Assembly: GCA_949825045.1 (NCBI GenBank)
Contig: OX463829.1
Coordinates: 29,389,715 to 29,453,714, forward strand
From: Argyresthia goedartella
Lineage: Eukaryota > Arthropoda > Insecta > Lepidoptera > Argyresthiidae
DNA: 64,000 nucleotides
Direction of reading: 5' to 3'
Shown here: positions 45,270 through 64,000 of the stretch, piece by piece
Layout of the letters: each line of letters starts with the position of its first letter
Position numbering within the stretch: position 1 is the stretch's first letter
Translations under genes and position numbers: made by a program
Notes under the pieces: model-generated
The model's database searches: none
The model's input: only the letters and a program-made list of their open reading frames with translations
Told to the model about the DNA's origin: nothing

Positions 45270-45570
45270 ATCCGGTACCGGTTTCGGTAGATAGGTAGGA
45301 TATAGGTATACCTTAAACCCAAACGTTTGGATTGAGCCGTGCTCCGTCGCGCTGGATCGGCGCGGATTGGTGGAGGGGTTTTACGACCACTACCACGTAG
45401 CGATGGTGGCCGGGACCTACAGCTTGGCGTGTCATCCGAAACATTGAACGTCCGATGATGTACTTGGGATAAATTGATTATCTCATTGGTGCAAGGTCGA
45501 GATTCGAACCTGCATCTCCTGTGTGAGGAGCAAGCTTGAAGCCCATTAGACCACAGAGCTCTACGAAACA
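45270..45570 (-). mobile_element. tRNA-derived SINE (family 2)
   Basis: The minus strand has a tRNA-like head: TGTGGTCTAATGGGCTTCAA as box A and AGGTTCGAATCTC as box B (about 45493-45505). The surrounding sequence does not fold as a full tRNA with an acceptor stem, so it is scored as a SINE. Confidence 0.6.
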
Positions 45571-45914
45571 AACCTAGAATTCCTTTTTTGCATAACTGCA
45601 TATTCTAAGAAATATCTACGATGACAAGCTAGAAACCCAAACACGTGCTCGTCATACAAGGGACCTTAACATTTTCCAGAATACAGGCAATTAACAAATG
45701 ACCACCGCGGATAAACATTAACAAAAAGTTCGAGACCGTTCGTCGTCGACCCAGTCCCCGCAAGCAGCATCCGTTCAAGAGTATGGCTTGTTGTCTGCCT
45801 TCATAATTTGGGTATTCTATTTCAGTCACTGAAAAGAGGTTTATTCCCTAACCTTTACCTAACATTATTATTTTATTTAGCAATACTGGTTTCCTTTCTA
45901 CCAACGTAACGGCG

Positions 45915-45974
45915 CGAAGGGTAAAGTTATATTGAATGCACTTTGTAGTGCATTCCTTACAACTTTTCCCTTCG
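45915..45974. repeat. Imperfect hairpin
   Basis: CGAAGGGTAAAGTTATA pairs with the inverse of AACTTTTCCCTTCG, and GAATGCACT with AGTGCATTC at the tip. Confidence 0.65.
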
Positions 45975-46129
45975 CATTAAGTTGGCTGGAGTGCCCAACT
46001 GCCAAAAATTTGGGGAAAAGCAAAATCCGGTTGCCAGAGTCGGATCACAATTTCCCACTAAAATAAAATAGCGGGTACCTAGTTTTGTAGTTGCGTTGCG
46101 GCTTAAGTATTTACACTAACAATTTTTCA

Positions 46130-46310
46130 AACAAAATATCAAATTGCTGACGCAGCGAGTGAGAAAAATTATAGCCCTATTCAAAAATATTAAACATTTT
46201 GCCAATAGACGGCTTATCAAAATCATATGCTACTCGCTGAAAGTGAGTACATTCCGACCGTATCTTTTTCCAACCTCAGAACTCTACGCAGATTGGAAAG
46301 TATTAACAGT
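46130..46310 (+). mobile_element. LINE fragment with internal deletion
   Basis: LTQRVRKIIALFKNIKHFAN followed after a deletion by LFPTSELYADWKVLTV. Both parts align with the reverse transcriptase C-terminus of the LINE at 26538-27587 (TGRVRKLIYIFKRIRHVAH, LFPTQQLYKECKVLSV). Confidence 0.7.
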
Positions 46311-46844
46311 AATTATACTTTCCAATATTACTTACAATACTTTACAATTACTTACAATACAGCTATTTAAATCAATCAATTAATCAATCAGTTATTAATA
46401 CAAGCTTTGTCGTGACATAACTTGAACACCCCTATATTCTTCATTCTCAAAATCACGGATATTCCAGTAGTGTGCGCGCGAGAATTCCCTAGAAAAGCAT
46501 GCACACATGAATATTCAATCTGTGATTTTGTGAGTTCAAATGCTCCTACGCGTATATGAGATAGATTTGATACGTACGACACTAAAACTTTCTATTTATA
46601 TGGTTTATCATAGGAAACACGACTGGGATGGACGTACTTCTTTATAAAAACTTTCAAATTTTCACGGCAATTCCCGTCATGTCACATATTATAACAAAAT
46701 ATCGGCATATGCCATGCGACCTCCATGATGATGTAAAAAAAACACATTTTACATATATTCTATATAATTATAATAATTAACAAGTGGAATGAGCATAAAA
46801 ACAAATAACCCGATATCGGGTAGTGAAGAGGACGTGCGGTCAGA

Positions 46845-47110
46845 TTCAGCCTTACACCTTGAGAAAAGCACGGCTGCGCTTTTTTCGGGGTTAATCTCTA
46901 TTCTCCATTTGAGAGCCATTCACCGAGGCCGCTTTCTGGAGTAATTGACAAAAGCTCGCCCTCTTTCTACTGATGTAATAGAGCGCCTGATCGTCGGCGT
47001 AAAGAGCTAGCTCGACGTAAGGCGTGCGGGGACGTCTTGGACGAAGAGTGAGAAGAGAGTAGGGGAGAGATCTGAGCCTTGCGGGACTCCGGTGGCTATA
47101 TGGTGGGGGG
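46845..47110 (-). mobile_element. LINE reverse transcriptase fragment
   Basis: The minus frame, with frame changes, gives GVPQGSDLSPTLFSLF and, further on, YADDQALYYISRKRASF, motifs B and C of a non-LTR reverse transcriptase. No open frame remains. Confidence 0.7.
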
Positions 47111-47311
47111 CTTAGAGCGCGATTTTTCTACTCGATAGCAAAAACTGCGCTCGGTTAGATAGTCTTTGATAATGAGTACTTGTCTCTTGGGGGGGTTGAA
47201 TTAAACTTCATTCGCTACTGTGACACCGGCACGAACGGACGCTTCCTAGCAGCGTACGCGACGATGCCCCGTAAATTAGCGACAACCTAGTTTTCGCAAT
47301 ATCGTTACGCC

Positions 47312-48523
47312 ATGGCTGTACCAGCCAAGCGCGCGGACACCATCTTGGTGAACGAGCTGCTCGCCTTCGTACAACAGAAGCTGGACGTGATGGACGAGGT
47401 CTCCCTGGAGCAGATCTGCTCGACCAGCTTCAAGGAGGTTGAGATCGCCGCCGCCAAGACTGTGCTGCAAGAAACCGCCATCACCACTGTGCGCCTTGTC
47501 GCGCGGAGGGGTGCTGCAAGCGGGAAGAAGGATCTTCAGGACATCTTCCGGGTGTTCAAGGAGACCGAACCCGATGACGTCCCGACCTACGTGGCCCGCG
47601 ACCTGAACAAGCTGCCGCCGGTGACATTCGACCACGTCGACGTCACCCGGCTGCTGAAGGATATCGTGCGACTACAGGCTGACGTCACCGACATCCGGAG
47701 CAAGTTGGAGACTTCGGAAGGCATTTGCACTGAACTAAAACGTGAGTTGTTAGTATTGCGTCAGGCCAATACCTCGCTGCCGACGCAGCGAATAGCCGAC
47801 GCGCGCGACGACAACGCGACGGTCAGCAAAAATGCCCAACAAGCGACTGACCCAGTTACGCGGGTTGCTAAGCCCGCGTTGACGAACACCGCACCGCTTC
47901 GTGACGTCACGAAGCCATGCCGACCAGCACCGAATGCGGTCTCTTCTGGTTCATCCAAATCACTGGAAGCCCAAAAAGAAACGTATGCTGCTGTGTCCCG
48001 CCGTGCCCGCCGCCGCCGCCCGCGCCCCGCACCGCCCGCCGCCGAACAACAGAAGCTGCAGGCTGCGCCGCGCGCGCAGCCGGCCAGGCCCGCTCGTGGC
48101 CCGCCGAACGCGACAGTTGATGGGGAAGGTTTCATCCTGGTTCAAACCAGGAAGCGCCGCTCCAGACGCAGCCGCAATCAGCGTGGCACCGCCCCCGCCG
48201 ATGAGTGCAGCCTCAAAGCTGCCGCTCCCACGGCCCTAATCTACCTTTCCCGGCTCGACGTGAACATGACCTGCCAGGACATCGAGCGTCACATCATGGA
48301 AAGGCTGAAGAAGAATCCGCCGCGCAGTCCCAAGCAGGCGACAGAGGTTTCGACGGTGCAGATTGATCTTTTGGAGTCAGATAGACCCAAGGACTTTCTG
48401 TCCTTCAAACTTCGGGTGCCGGCCGATCTCAAGACAATGTTCCTGGCCAAAGATTACTGGCCGGAGGGCATTGTCTACCGACGCTATAGGGAAGCGAGAC
48501 CGAAGACCAAAATCCCTAGCTAG
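47312..48523 (+). CDS. Retroelement ORF1-like protein, 403 aa, intact
   Basis: Intact frame from ATG 47312 to TAG 48523. Residues about 110-155 form a predicted coiled coil (LLKDIVRLQADVTDIRSKLE). Then comes an Ala/Pro/Arg-rich basic stretch (ARRRRPRPAPPA, RKRRSRRSRNQR). The C-terminal part has IYLSRLDVNMTCQDIERHIM and YWPEGIVYRRYR, a pattern seen in ORF1 proteins of lepidopteran LINEs. No reverse transcriptase follows: the element ends about 80 bp later in AATAAA, a (TTA)n run (48609-48641) and A-rich sequence. It is GC-rich compared with its surroundings. It could be a non-autonomous ORF1-only element or a LINE with internal deletion. A host gene is unlikely but not excluded. Confidence 0.6.
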   Translation: MAVPAKRADTILVNELLAFVQQKLDVMDEVSLEQICSTSFKEVEIAAAKTVLQETAITTVRLVARRGAASGKKDLQDIFRVFKETEPDDVPTYVARDLNKLPPVTFDHVDVTRLLKDIVRLQADVTDIRSKLETSEGICTELKRELLVLRQANTSLPTQRIADARDDNATVSKNAQQATDPVTRVAKPALTNTAPLRDVTKPCRPAPNAVSSGSSKSLEAQKETYAAVSRRARRRRPRPAPPAAEQQKLQAAPRAQPARPARGPPNATVDGEGFILVQTRKRRSRRSRNQRGTAPADECSLKAAAPTALIYLSRLDVNMTCQDIERHIMERLKKNPPRSPKQATEVSTVQIDLLESDRPKDFLSFKLRVPADLKTMFLAKDYWPEGIVYRRYREARPKTKIPS

Positions 48524-48607
48524 GCTAGAGTTACTATTGTTATATTTTATATCTATGTCTAGTTTTAAGGTATCTATCGATATGGGATTTTACATCCTGA
48601 AATAAAG

Positions 48608-48608
<1 letters not shown>

Positions 48609-48641
<33 letters not shown>
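48609..48641. repeat. (TTA)n microsatellite
   Basis: About eleven perfect TTA/ATT units followed by an A-rich run, at the 3' end of the ORF1-like element. Confidence 0.95.
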
Positions 48642-48643
<2 letters not shown>

Positions 48644-48654
48644 AAAAAAAAAAC

Positions 48655-48800
48655 AAAAAGAGTTTATTTCCATAAGAAACACATAGGTAACATTTGGAGA
48701 ATGTCAAATCTTAAACTAACACATGTATAAGGTACAGGGAAATATAGAACTCAATTTGAATTCCGTCACCTCAATGTTTTAGATGCTTGAGGCAAAGAGG
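48655..48800 (-). mobile_element. 3' UTR of the CR1/Jockey-like LINE
   Basis: Reverse complement of 29130-29275 with few differences (GTTTCTTATGGAAATAAACT and CCTCTTTGCCTC are shared). Confidence 0.85.
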
Positions 48801-49270
48801 CGGTTGAGTTGGTAAAGTTTATAAATAAGACCATTGTGCCAAATTTTGTCAAAAGCTTTCGCTACGTCAAAGAATAAGGTACCGGTATCGTAGGACGTTG
48901 CCGTTGTGTGGAGGAACCCTTTGCAAATTTGCTCCTTTGTGTGGTGTACTTGTTGAACGCACGAGTGTTTTGGTCTCGTCAAACTGCTCGTTGGGGATGA
49001 GGTTTTTATCTCTGCAAATGTCTTTGCCGGTTGAGAATAAGCCGTTCGTAGACTTTGCCTTTGGAAGACAGTAAACTAGAGGGGCCATAGCTAGTGGGGT
49101 CGGTTCTATTTTTCCGGGGTTTGTGGAAGCCAAAAACGTCAGCATCTTTCCAAGCGGTTGGAAAGAAACAGATACGGAGGGAGGTATTGAAAATTACCGT
49201 GAGGGTGTGAGGAGTCTAAGAGGAAAAGATTTTATTTCAGTGCTTCTATTGGTGATTTTATCAACGCCCC
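48780..49270 (-). mobile_element. Degenerate Jockey-type reverse transcriptase
   Basis: Broken minus frames give IPNEQF, CVQQVH and LFFDVAKAFDKIWHNGLIYK, reverse transcriptase blocks 1-3. An AGTCAG repeat lies at 49289-49311 just beyond. Confidence 0.75.
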
Positions 49271-49395
49271 GGAGCTTTCTTAGTTCAGAGTCAGAGTCAG
49301 AGTCAGAGTCATTTTTTTTTATTGAATATAAATAAATAAATTATCTTATTCAACGTCAAAATTATACTTACTTATAACTACAAGTCAATTTTTTT

Positions 49396-50140
49396 TTATA
49401 TAAAAAAAAGACTACACCGTTTCGGAAGGTGGGCCTCGGGGTTAAGAAGAAACGGCAAGAAACACCCCCATACCTTTTTTTTTTTAAAAGTGACTACAAC
49501 AGGTACTGGTTTCGGTCTAAGGAAATTCGCCGGCGAGTGATAGACTTGATCCATCGCCCCTGGTCGAATTTCTGTGCGCTGAGATGGTATGGACCATGCA
49601 GTTTTGTCATCTAAGTATTCCTTAATACTATAATAGGACTTTCTTATCAGCTCATTTTTAACATAGTTTTTGAACCTCTTTTCAGGAAGGATCAATGATT
49701 CCTGTGGTATTTTATTGTAGAAGCGAATACAGTGCCCCATGAATGATGTGCCTACTTTACTTAGTCTAAATAATGGTAGTGCTAACATATTTTTATTTCT
49801 AATGTTAATTGTATGGCTATCACCTACAATTTTAAATAAAGCTATGTTTTTTCTTACATGCATGATATTCTCGTATATATATTGACAGGTAACCGTAAGT
49901 ATATTAATTTATTTGAATTTTTCTCTTAATGATTCTCTAGCATCTAATTGATATATCGCCCTGATCGCCCTTTTTTGTAAGAAAAATATCGTATTTATAT
50001 CTGCTGCTCTCCCCCAGAGCAATATTCCATAAGACATAATACTGTGAAAATAACTAAAGTAAACCAATCTGGCAGTTTCAACATCTGTAAGATATCTGAT
50101 TTGTCTGACCGCAAAAGCGGCTAGGTTTAAGCGGCTAGGA
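49396..50140 (-). mobile_element. CR1/Jockey-like LINE 3' portion, inserted
   Basis: A minus frame at 49863-49396 (CIRFYNKIPQESLILPEKRF, YLDDKTAWS) and sequence up to 50140 (FHSIMSYGILLWGRAAD-type) are a diverged relative of 28371-29108. It appears to interrupt a Jockey-type element whose upstream part (KLPPPIDFLPEVTLEEVQKV) is at 50145-50230. Confidence 0.75.
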
Positions 50141-50309
50141 TAGGTTTAAGTTCCTTGATAACTTTTCTGCACTTCCTCAAGGGTGACCTCGGGAAGGAAG
50201 TCAATGGGTGGGGGGAGCTTTTGTTATCAACTTCAGAGTTAACCATGTCTAGGTCATCGGGGTCTATTGGTCTACCTTTTTTATCGGATCATAGGAAAGT
50301 GAGGGACAG

Positions 50310-51650
50310 AGCTATACACTATAACGCATAGATCTGTTCCTCAATTTCCTTCGATATTAACGGCCAATCCGCTGATCCGATAAAAATGGTGAAAAGAAAA
50401 TATCTTGATGAATTGGGCAAAACTACAGAGACAGTCCGAGTATTTTCGGGGTAAACGAGACAATGTGGGACAAAATGCAAAACGGAACGTAATAATCAAT
50501 GAATTTCAGCCATAGACAAGAATCCATAGACTAAGGTCAGCTGACTTCACTTTTATCATTTTGGTCTTGTGATAAGTTGTGATCCTCCGCCATTCTCTGT
50601 CCGTCTTTTCCATCTTTCTCGTCCCGTGAGTTGATTTTTATTACTTCTTGGCGTAATTCAACATATCGCTACGTTTCTACTTACAGTGATTGTGAAATTA
50701 TTAGTGTTGGTTCAATTATTGCGCTTTATTTTGGTAAGCTTTTGCCTGGAACTGCCATTGTCAAGATTCTCCCTGGATCATATGAAGTGTATGATTATTG
50801 GTCTACATCCTAATTTTCTTTCCTGTCTGTTGTTTCACCGGTGCACAATATGCTCTGATTAAGAAGCTGGTTAGTCTCAAAAGTATGTCATGTTGCTGCA
50901 TATCTTATCCTCGGGACAGACACCACCCTATCATGTGACCGTAATTTGGTACTTCTTGCCAAACCAATAGGTTTTCAGGGTTATTTACACGTTAGAAGCC
51001 CGACTAACCATCGAATAAGCTATCTGTTATAAACTAATACGAATCTTATAGATATGAGCATGATAGCAATTAAAACATTACACATTTCTTGTAGCCACTG
51101 GTGCCAAATCCCAGTTTACTGCTATTTATCGCTGGTATTACTTACCTAACTTGCATTACAATACAATAGTTTGTATTCTATTACTAAATCTATAATGTCA
51201 TATCAAAATATATTGCTCTAGTTCATCATCATCATTCCATACCTATATCCTAAACTTTAGACCAATACCTCGGTTGGAATGTAAATAAGTGGCAGGTTCC
51301 CTTATTAATATTCTGACCTCAACCTCATCTCTAACTTGGATTTCAATACTTTAACTTTTCTAATAAACTCCTTTACATCTGGTCTACTCTTAAATTGAGG
51401 TTATCTTGTTGGCCAAATATTATTACAATCATGATTTATCTTTTAGTAAGTAGATAACCTCCTTATGTACAATGTCTTGGTGTATATTTTTTCAATAATA
51501 CTTGATCATGGTATAATTTTTGATCTGGGTGCTATAGACCCAATTATTTGTTTAGGCTTTAGTTACTTTAGTTAGCTCCCAGTGAGTTTTGTACATTTGC
51601 AAAACTAAATTAGTTACAATACCTACTGCTCTTGAGCAAATCCAAGTCAA
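50310..51650. other. Unassigned stretch
   Basis: No gene is firmly supported. GTGAGT-type donors (for example near 50625) could end a 5' UTR exon of the V-ATPase gene or another plus-strand gene, but nothing confirms this. Confidence 0.35.
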
Positions 51651-51655
51651 CCCTG

Positions 51656-51845
51656 TCTCTAATGACCTCTGTGGCGTTGCGGTTAGAGGCTTTGAGTGAG
51701 AGGTCCTGGGTTCGAATCCAGGCTGGGGAGGAAGAAAAATCTCCAAGTCTTGGATGTTAATATGTGTGTGACGTTGCTGTTTCTGGTTCCCACGACACGG
51801 TATCCATGCGAGGGTCCAGAAACAATGTATGTTTATAAACATTAT
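51656..51845 (+). mobile_element. tRNA-derived SINE (family 1), third copy
   Basis: Head TGACCTCTGTGGCGTTGCGG, box B GGTTCGAATCC at 51712, body CTTGGATGTTAATATGTGTG and GACGTTGCTGTTTCTGG. Matches the SINE inside the inverted repeat. Confidence 0.8.
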
Positions 51846-52285
51846 GTTAATTTAACTACAAAAGCACATTACTGCAAGTGCAAAATGCATTCCACGCCAT
51901 ATTACATAACATTTTAACCAACCCTTCTTACATTTATATTTTACATAATCACCAAGTCAAAAACTTAAAAAACAAGCTCCAAGTTCAAGCCCTATTTCTT
52001 CCTCCCCGGTGGTTATCCGAATGAAGTCCTATGCATGAAAAGTACTTGTGAAAACTTTTGCTGCACGGTACCACAAACCAAAGCATACCTGTGTTTATAT
52101 TTTTTTCATTTGTTGATTTTTTCAAAAACCGCTAATTCAATTTGACCTACAAACCAAATGACCTACCGAAAATAATTATCAAAATAGGTTCATAATTGAT
52201 GGAGTAATTGGGTGACAAAAAAAACAGACAAATTGAGAACCTCTTCCTTTTTTGCTGAAGTTGGTTAAAAATTATCTACTTTTAG

Positions 52286-52419
52286 GTAAAGAACTACTGA
52301 ATAATTTGAATTTTAGAAAAAGTTTGCTAGAAAAATATGTAGAAGTTAAAGACAAAGTGGGAGAATCTGCTGTTGTAGCTAAAAAGAATACAAGAGAATT
52401 GACAGTGATGGATGAATGA
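52286..52419 (+). CDS. Possible terminal exon of an unknown plus-strand gene
   Basis: After CTACTTTTAG the plus frame reads KELLNNLNFRKSLLEKYVEV and continues charged and helical to TGA at 52417-52419 (44 residues). Composition looks coding. No preceding exon was identified. Confidence 0.3.
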
Positions 52420-52860
52420 TTCCCCTTCTTATCATCATGATATTGATAACAACAAGAAAGTCAGCTGATCAGATGATGATTGAAGGATAGGACTGTGGGA
52501 GATATATTGCATAACATCATTATTGTAGAAACCCTCTGCCTTATCATTCAAATAAGAATTGTTTCTTATCTGTGCTCACCGGTATCTCTGACCCTCATTG
52601 CAAGGCTAGAATTTCCTCAGCATTGGTAAATTTCACTTTTCTACTACATCATGCTTTTCATCATCATCCATCATCAATCAGGCCTCTTCTTTACATATCA
52701 TCTACTCTGGTCCTTCCACAATTAAGGAAATCACCAGTCAATTATCTTTATTTGGCAATATCAGGCAAAAGTTGTTGTAAAAATAAGTATTTTTCTTGTT
52801 AAAATTGGGTTATGTAAAACTCGATTTACATGATTGGAAAGGTTCCACCCCTCACTGTGC

Positions 52861-53131
52861 TTCGTAACCGGTTGTAATTGAATACTTTTTGTCCTTGTAT
52901 GAAACCAGTAGTGATCAAAGATTATTTGTCCTTGTACAAACCTGTTGACAATATAAAACCACGGCATTGTTGCTGTTACCGTGATTTTACAGTGTGTATT
53001 GTATATTCGTTATCTAGGAGGAAAATTGTGGTTCTCCACAACTTTCAGTTTCGTAAAAGAAAGAAATAGTCTTTGTTCACAACTGGTTTCGTACAAGGAC
53101 ATAAAAGTATTTGATCGCAACTGGTTACGAA
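52861..53131. mobile_element. Fold-back MITE next to the V-ATPase gene
   Basis: The left arm (52861-52943, TTCGTAACCGGTTG...) and right arm (about 53045-53131, ...CTGGTTACGAA) are inverse copies of about 85 bp with mismatches. The motif TTTGTCCTTGTAYRAA occurs twice per arm. It ends about 100 bp before the acceptor of the first coding exon. Confidence 0.75.
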
Positions 53132-53250
53132 CACCGTTTATGTATGCGGCCAAGAGGAAAAGTTAGTGGCTTAATTTGGTAACAGAATACAACAGGTGAT
53201 TCTCAATCTGTGTGTCAACATTGTGTTTCAGACAGAACAAGTTGGTCAAG

Positions 53251-63303
<10,053 letters not shown>

Positions 63304-63680
63304 GTGGGTTCGGGAACCTTAACCCCTCGAGACTCCCAGGCATCATATGTTGGCATCATATTCCCCGTTATAGGTTTTGAAATTTATTACCATGGCATAA
63401 GGAAGGAATGCTTTTGAGAAGTTATGGCTAAGACCACGCAATGAGCCTAGCTTTGAGATAAGATTAGCTGGATTCACTTCACCAGCTTTAATCACTTATA
63501 ATTTAGCTTGGCTGGACTGGTTATACCACTTGCATCATGAATATCCCGCGAACTCGTGCCCTCTGTCACCCCGTGCGAGAAAATGCAATTACGATGTAGA
63601 CGGATCCAATTTGAAATCAAACGATTCTTATTTTTCATATTAATATTCATATTAATTATTTACTTGTATAATAATAACAT

Positions 63681-64000
63681 TAGTGTATGAAACTGCTACA
63701 TAATGGAGGGCATTAATACTCATAATAATATCAATCGAAGAGTTTTAATGCCTAATTATGTAAAGTTACATACACTAGTTTATCTACACACATATTATAA
63801 GCTCTCTTTGATGTGTTCAGGAACCGCATGTTCGGCCGGCATTGTGGCATTGATCATTGCTCTGCACTTGTTTAGCTTGTTCAGTAGTACCAACTTCACA
63901 GACAAACTAGGGGCAGCTCGCAGATGGGCGTCGGCGTTCGAAATTTGAATGTCATAATTTGACAAATTTTGGTACATTATCGTCATAATGATCAATATTC
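63681..64000 (+). mobile_element. MITE family A, copy 8 (cut by window end)
   Basis: Begins TAGTGTATGAAACTGCTACA, includes GAGGGCATTAATACTC and the TTCGAAATTTGAATGTC core. The right end lies beyond the window. Located in the V-ATPase intron after exon 8. Confidence 0.75.

Noticed and set aside
45480..45565. tRNA gene
   Set aside because: Box A and box B are present, but no acceptor stem closes around them and SINE-like sequence follows.

Overview
This is a piece of an insect nuclear genome, most likely a moth or butterfly. The genes are intron-rich with GT-AG splice sites. The non-coding DNA is AT-rich and crowded with MITEs, SINEs, non-LTR retrotransposon fragments and noncoding repeats of a kind common in Lepidoptera. 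No bacterial or plasmid features, CRISPR arrays or stand-alone tRNA/rRNA genes were seen.

Three host genes can be reconstructed exon by exon. (1) Minus strand, 43001 to 39864: a 204-aa tRNA 2'-phosphotransferase (TRPT1/Tpt1). (2) Minus strand, 39854 to 16676: a 783-aa TUT1-type (U6 TUTase/Star-PAP family) RNA nucleotidyltransferase with RRM, nucleotidyltransferase and PAP-associated regions in 7 coding exons. (3) Plus strand, 53251 to beyond 63303: the first 400 residues, in 8 exons, of the catalytic A subunit of the vacuolar H+-ATPase. Every exon junction in these models keeps frame.

The most unusual point is the relation of the first two genes. A phase-compatible acceptor at 39884/39883 ends the phosphotransferase frame with TGA only 9 nt, in frame, before the ATG of the TUT1-like frame. 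This suggests a two-cistron mRNA encoding two RNA-processing enzymes. The TUT1-like gene carries three other oddities: a 110-bp tandem array that copies the splice acceptor and the start of exon 5 ten extra times, a minisatellite of roughly 2 kb in intron 6, and a 13-kb intron 2 that splits the RRM and is filled with nested retroelements.

Layout: 1-10 kb, MITEs, short tandem repeats and a decayed LINE; 10.4-14.7 kb, a large inverted repeat with 1.66-kb arms; 16.7-39.9 kb, the TUT1-like gene (intron 2 holds two LINEs, a Tc1/mariner remnant and a 7.7-kb BEL/Pao element with nearly identical LTRs); 40.9-43.0 kb, TRPT1; 43.5-50.3 kb, MITE, SINE and LINE fragments plus an intact ORF1-only retroelement; 50.3-53.2 kb, sparse sequence with a SINE and a fold-back element; 53.2-63.3 kb, V-ATPase A; 63.7 kb to the end, the eighth copy of the commonest MITE.
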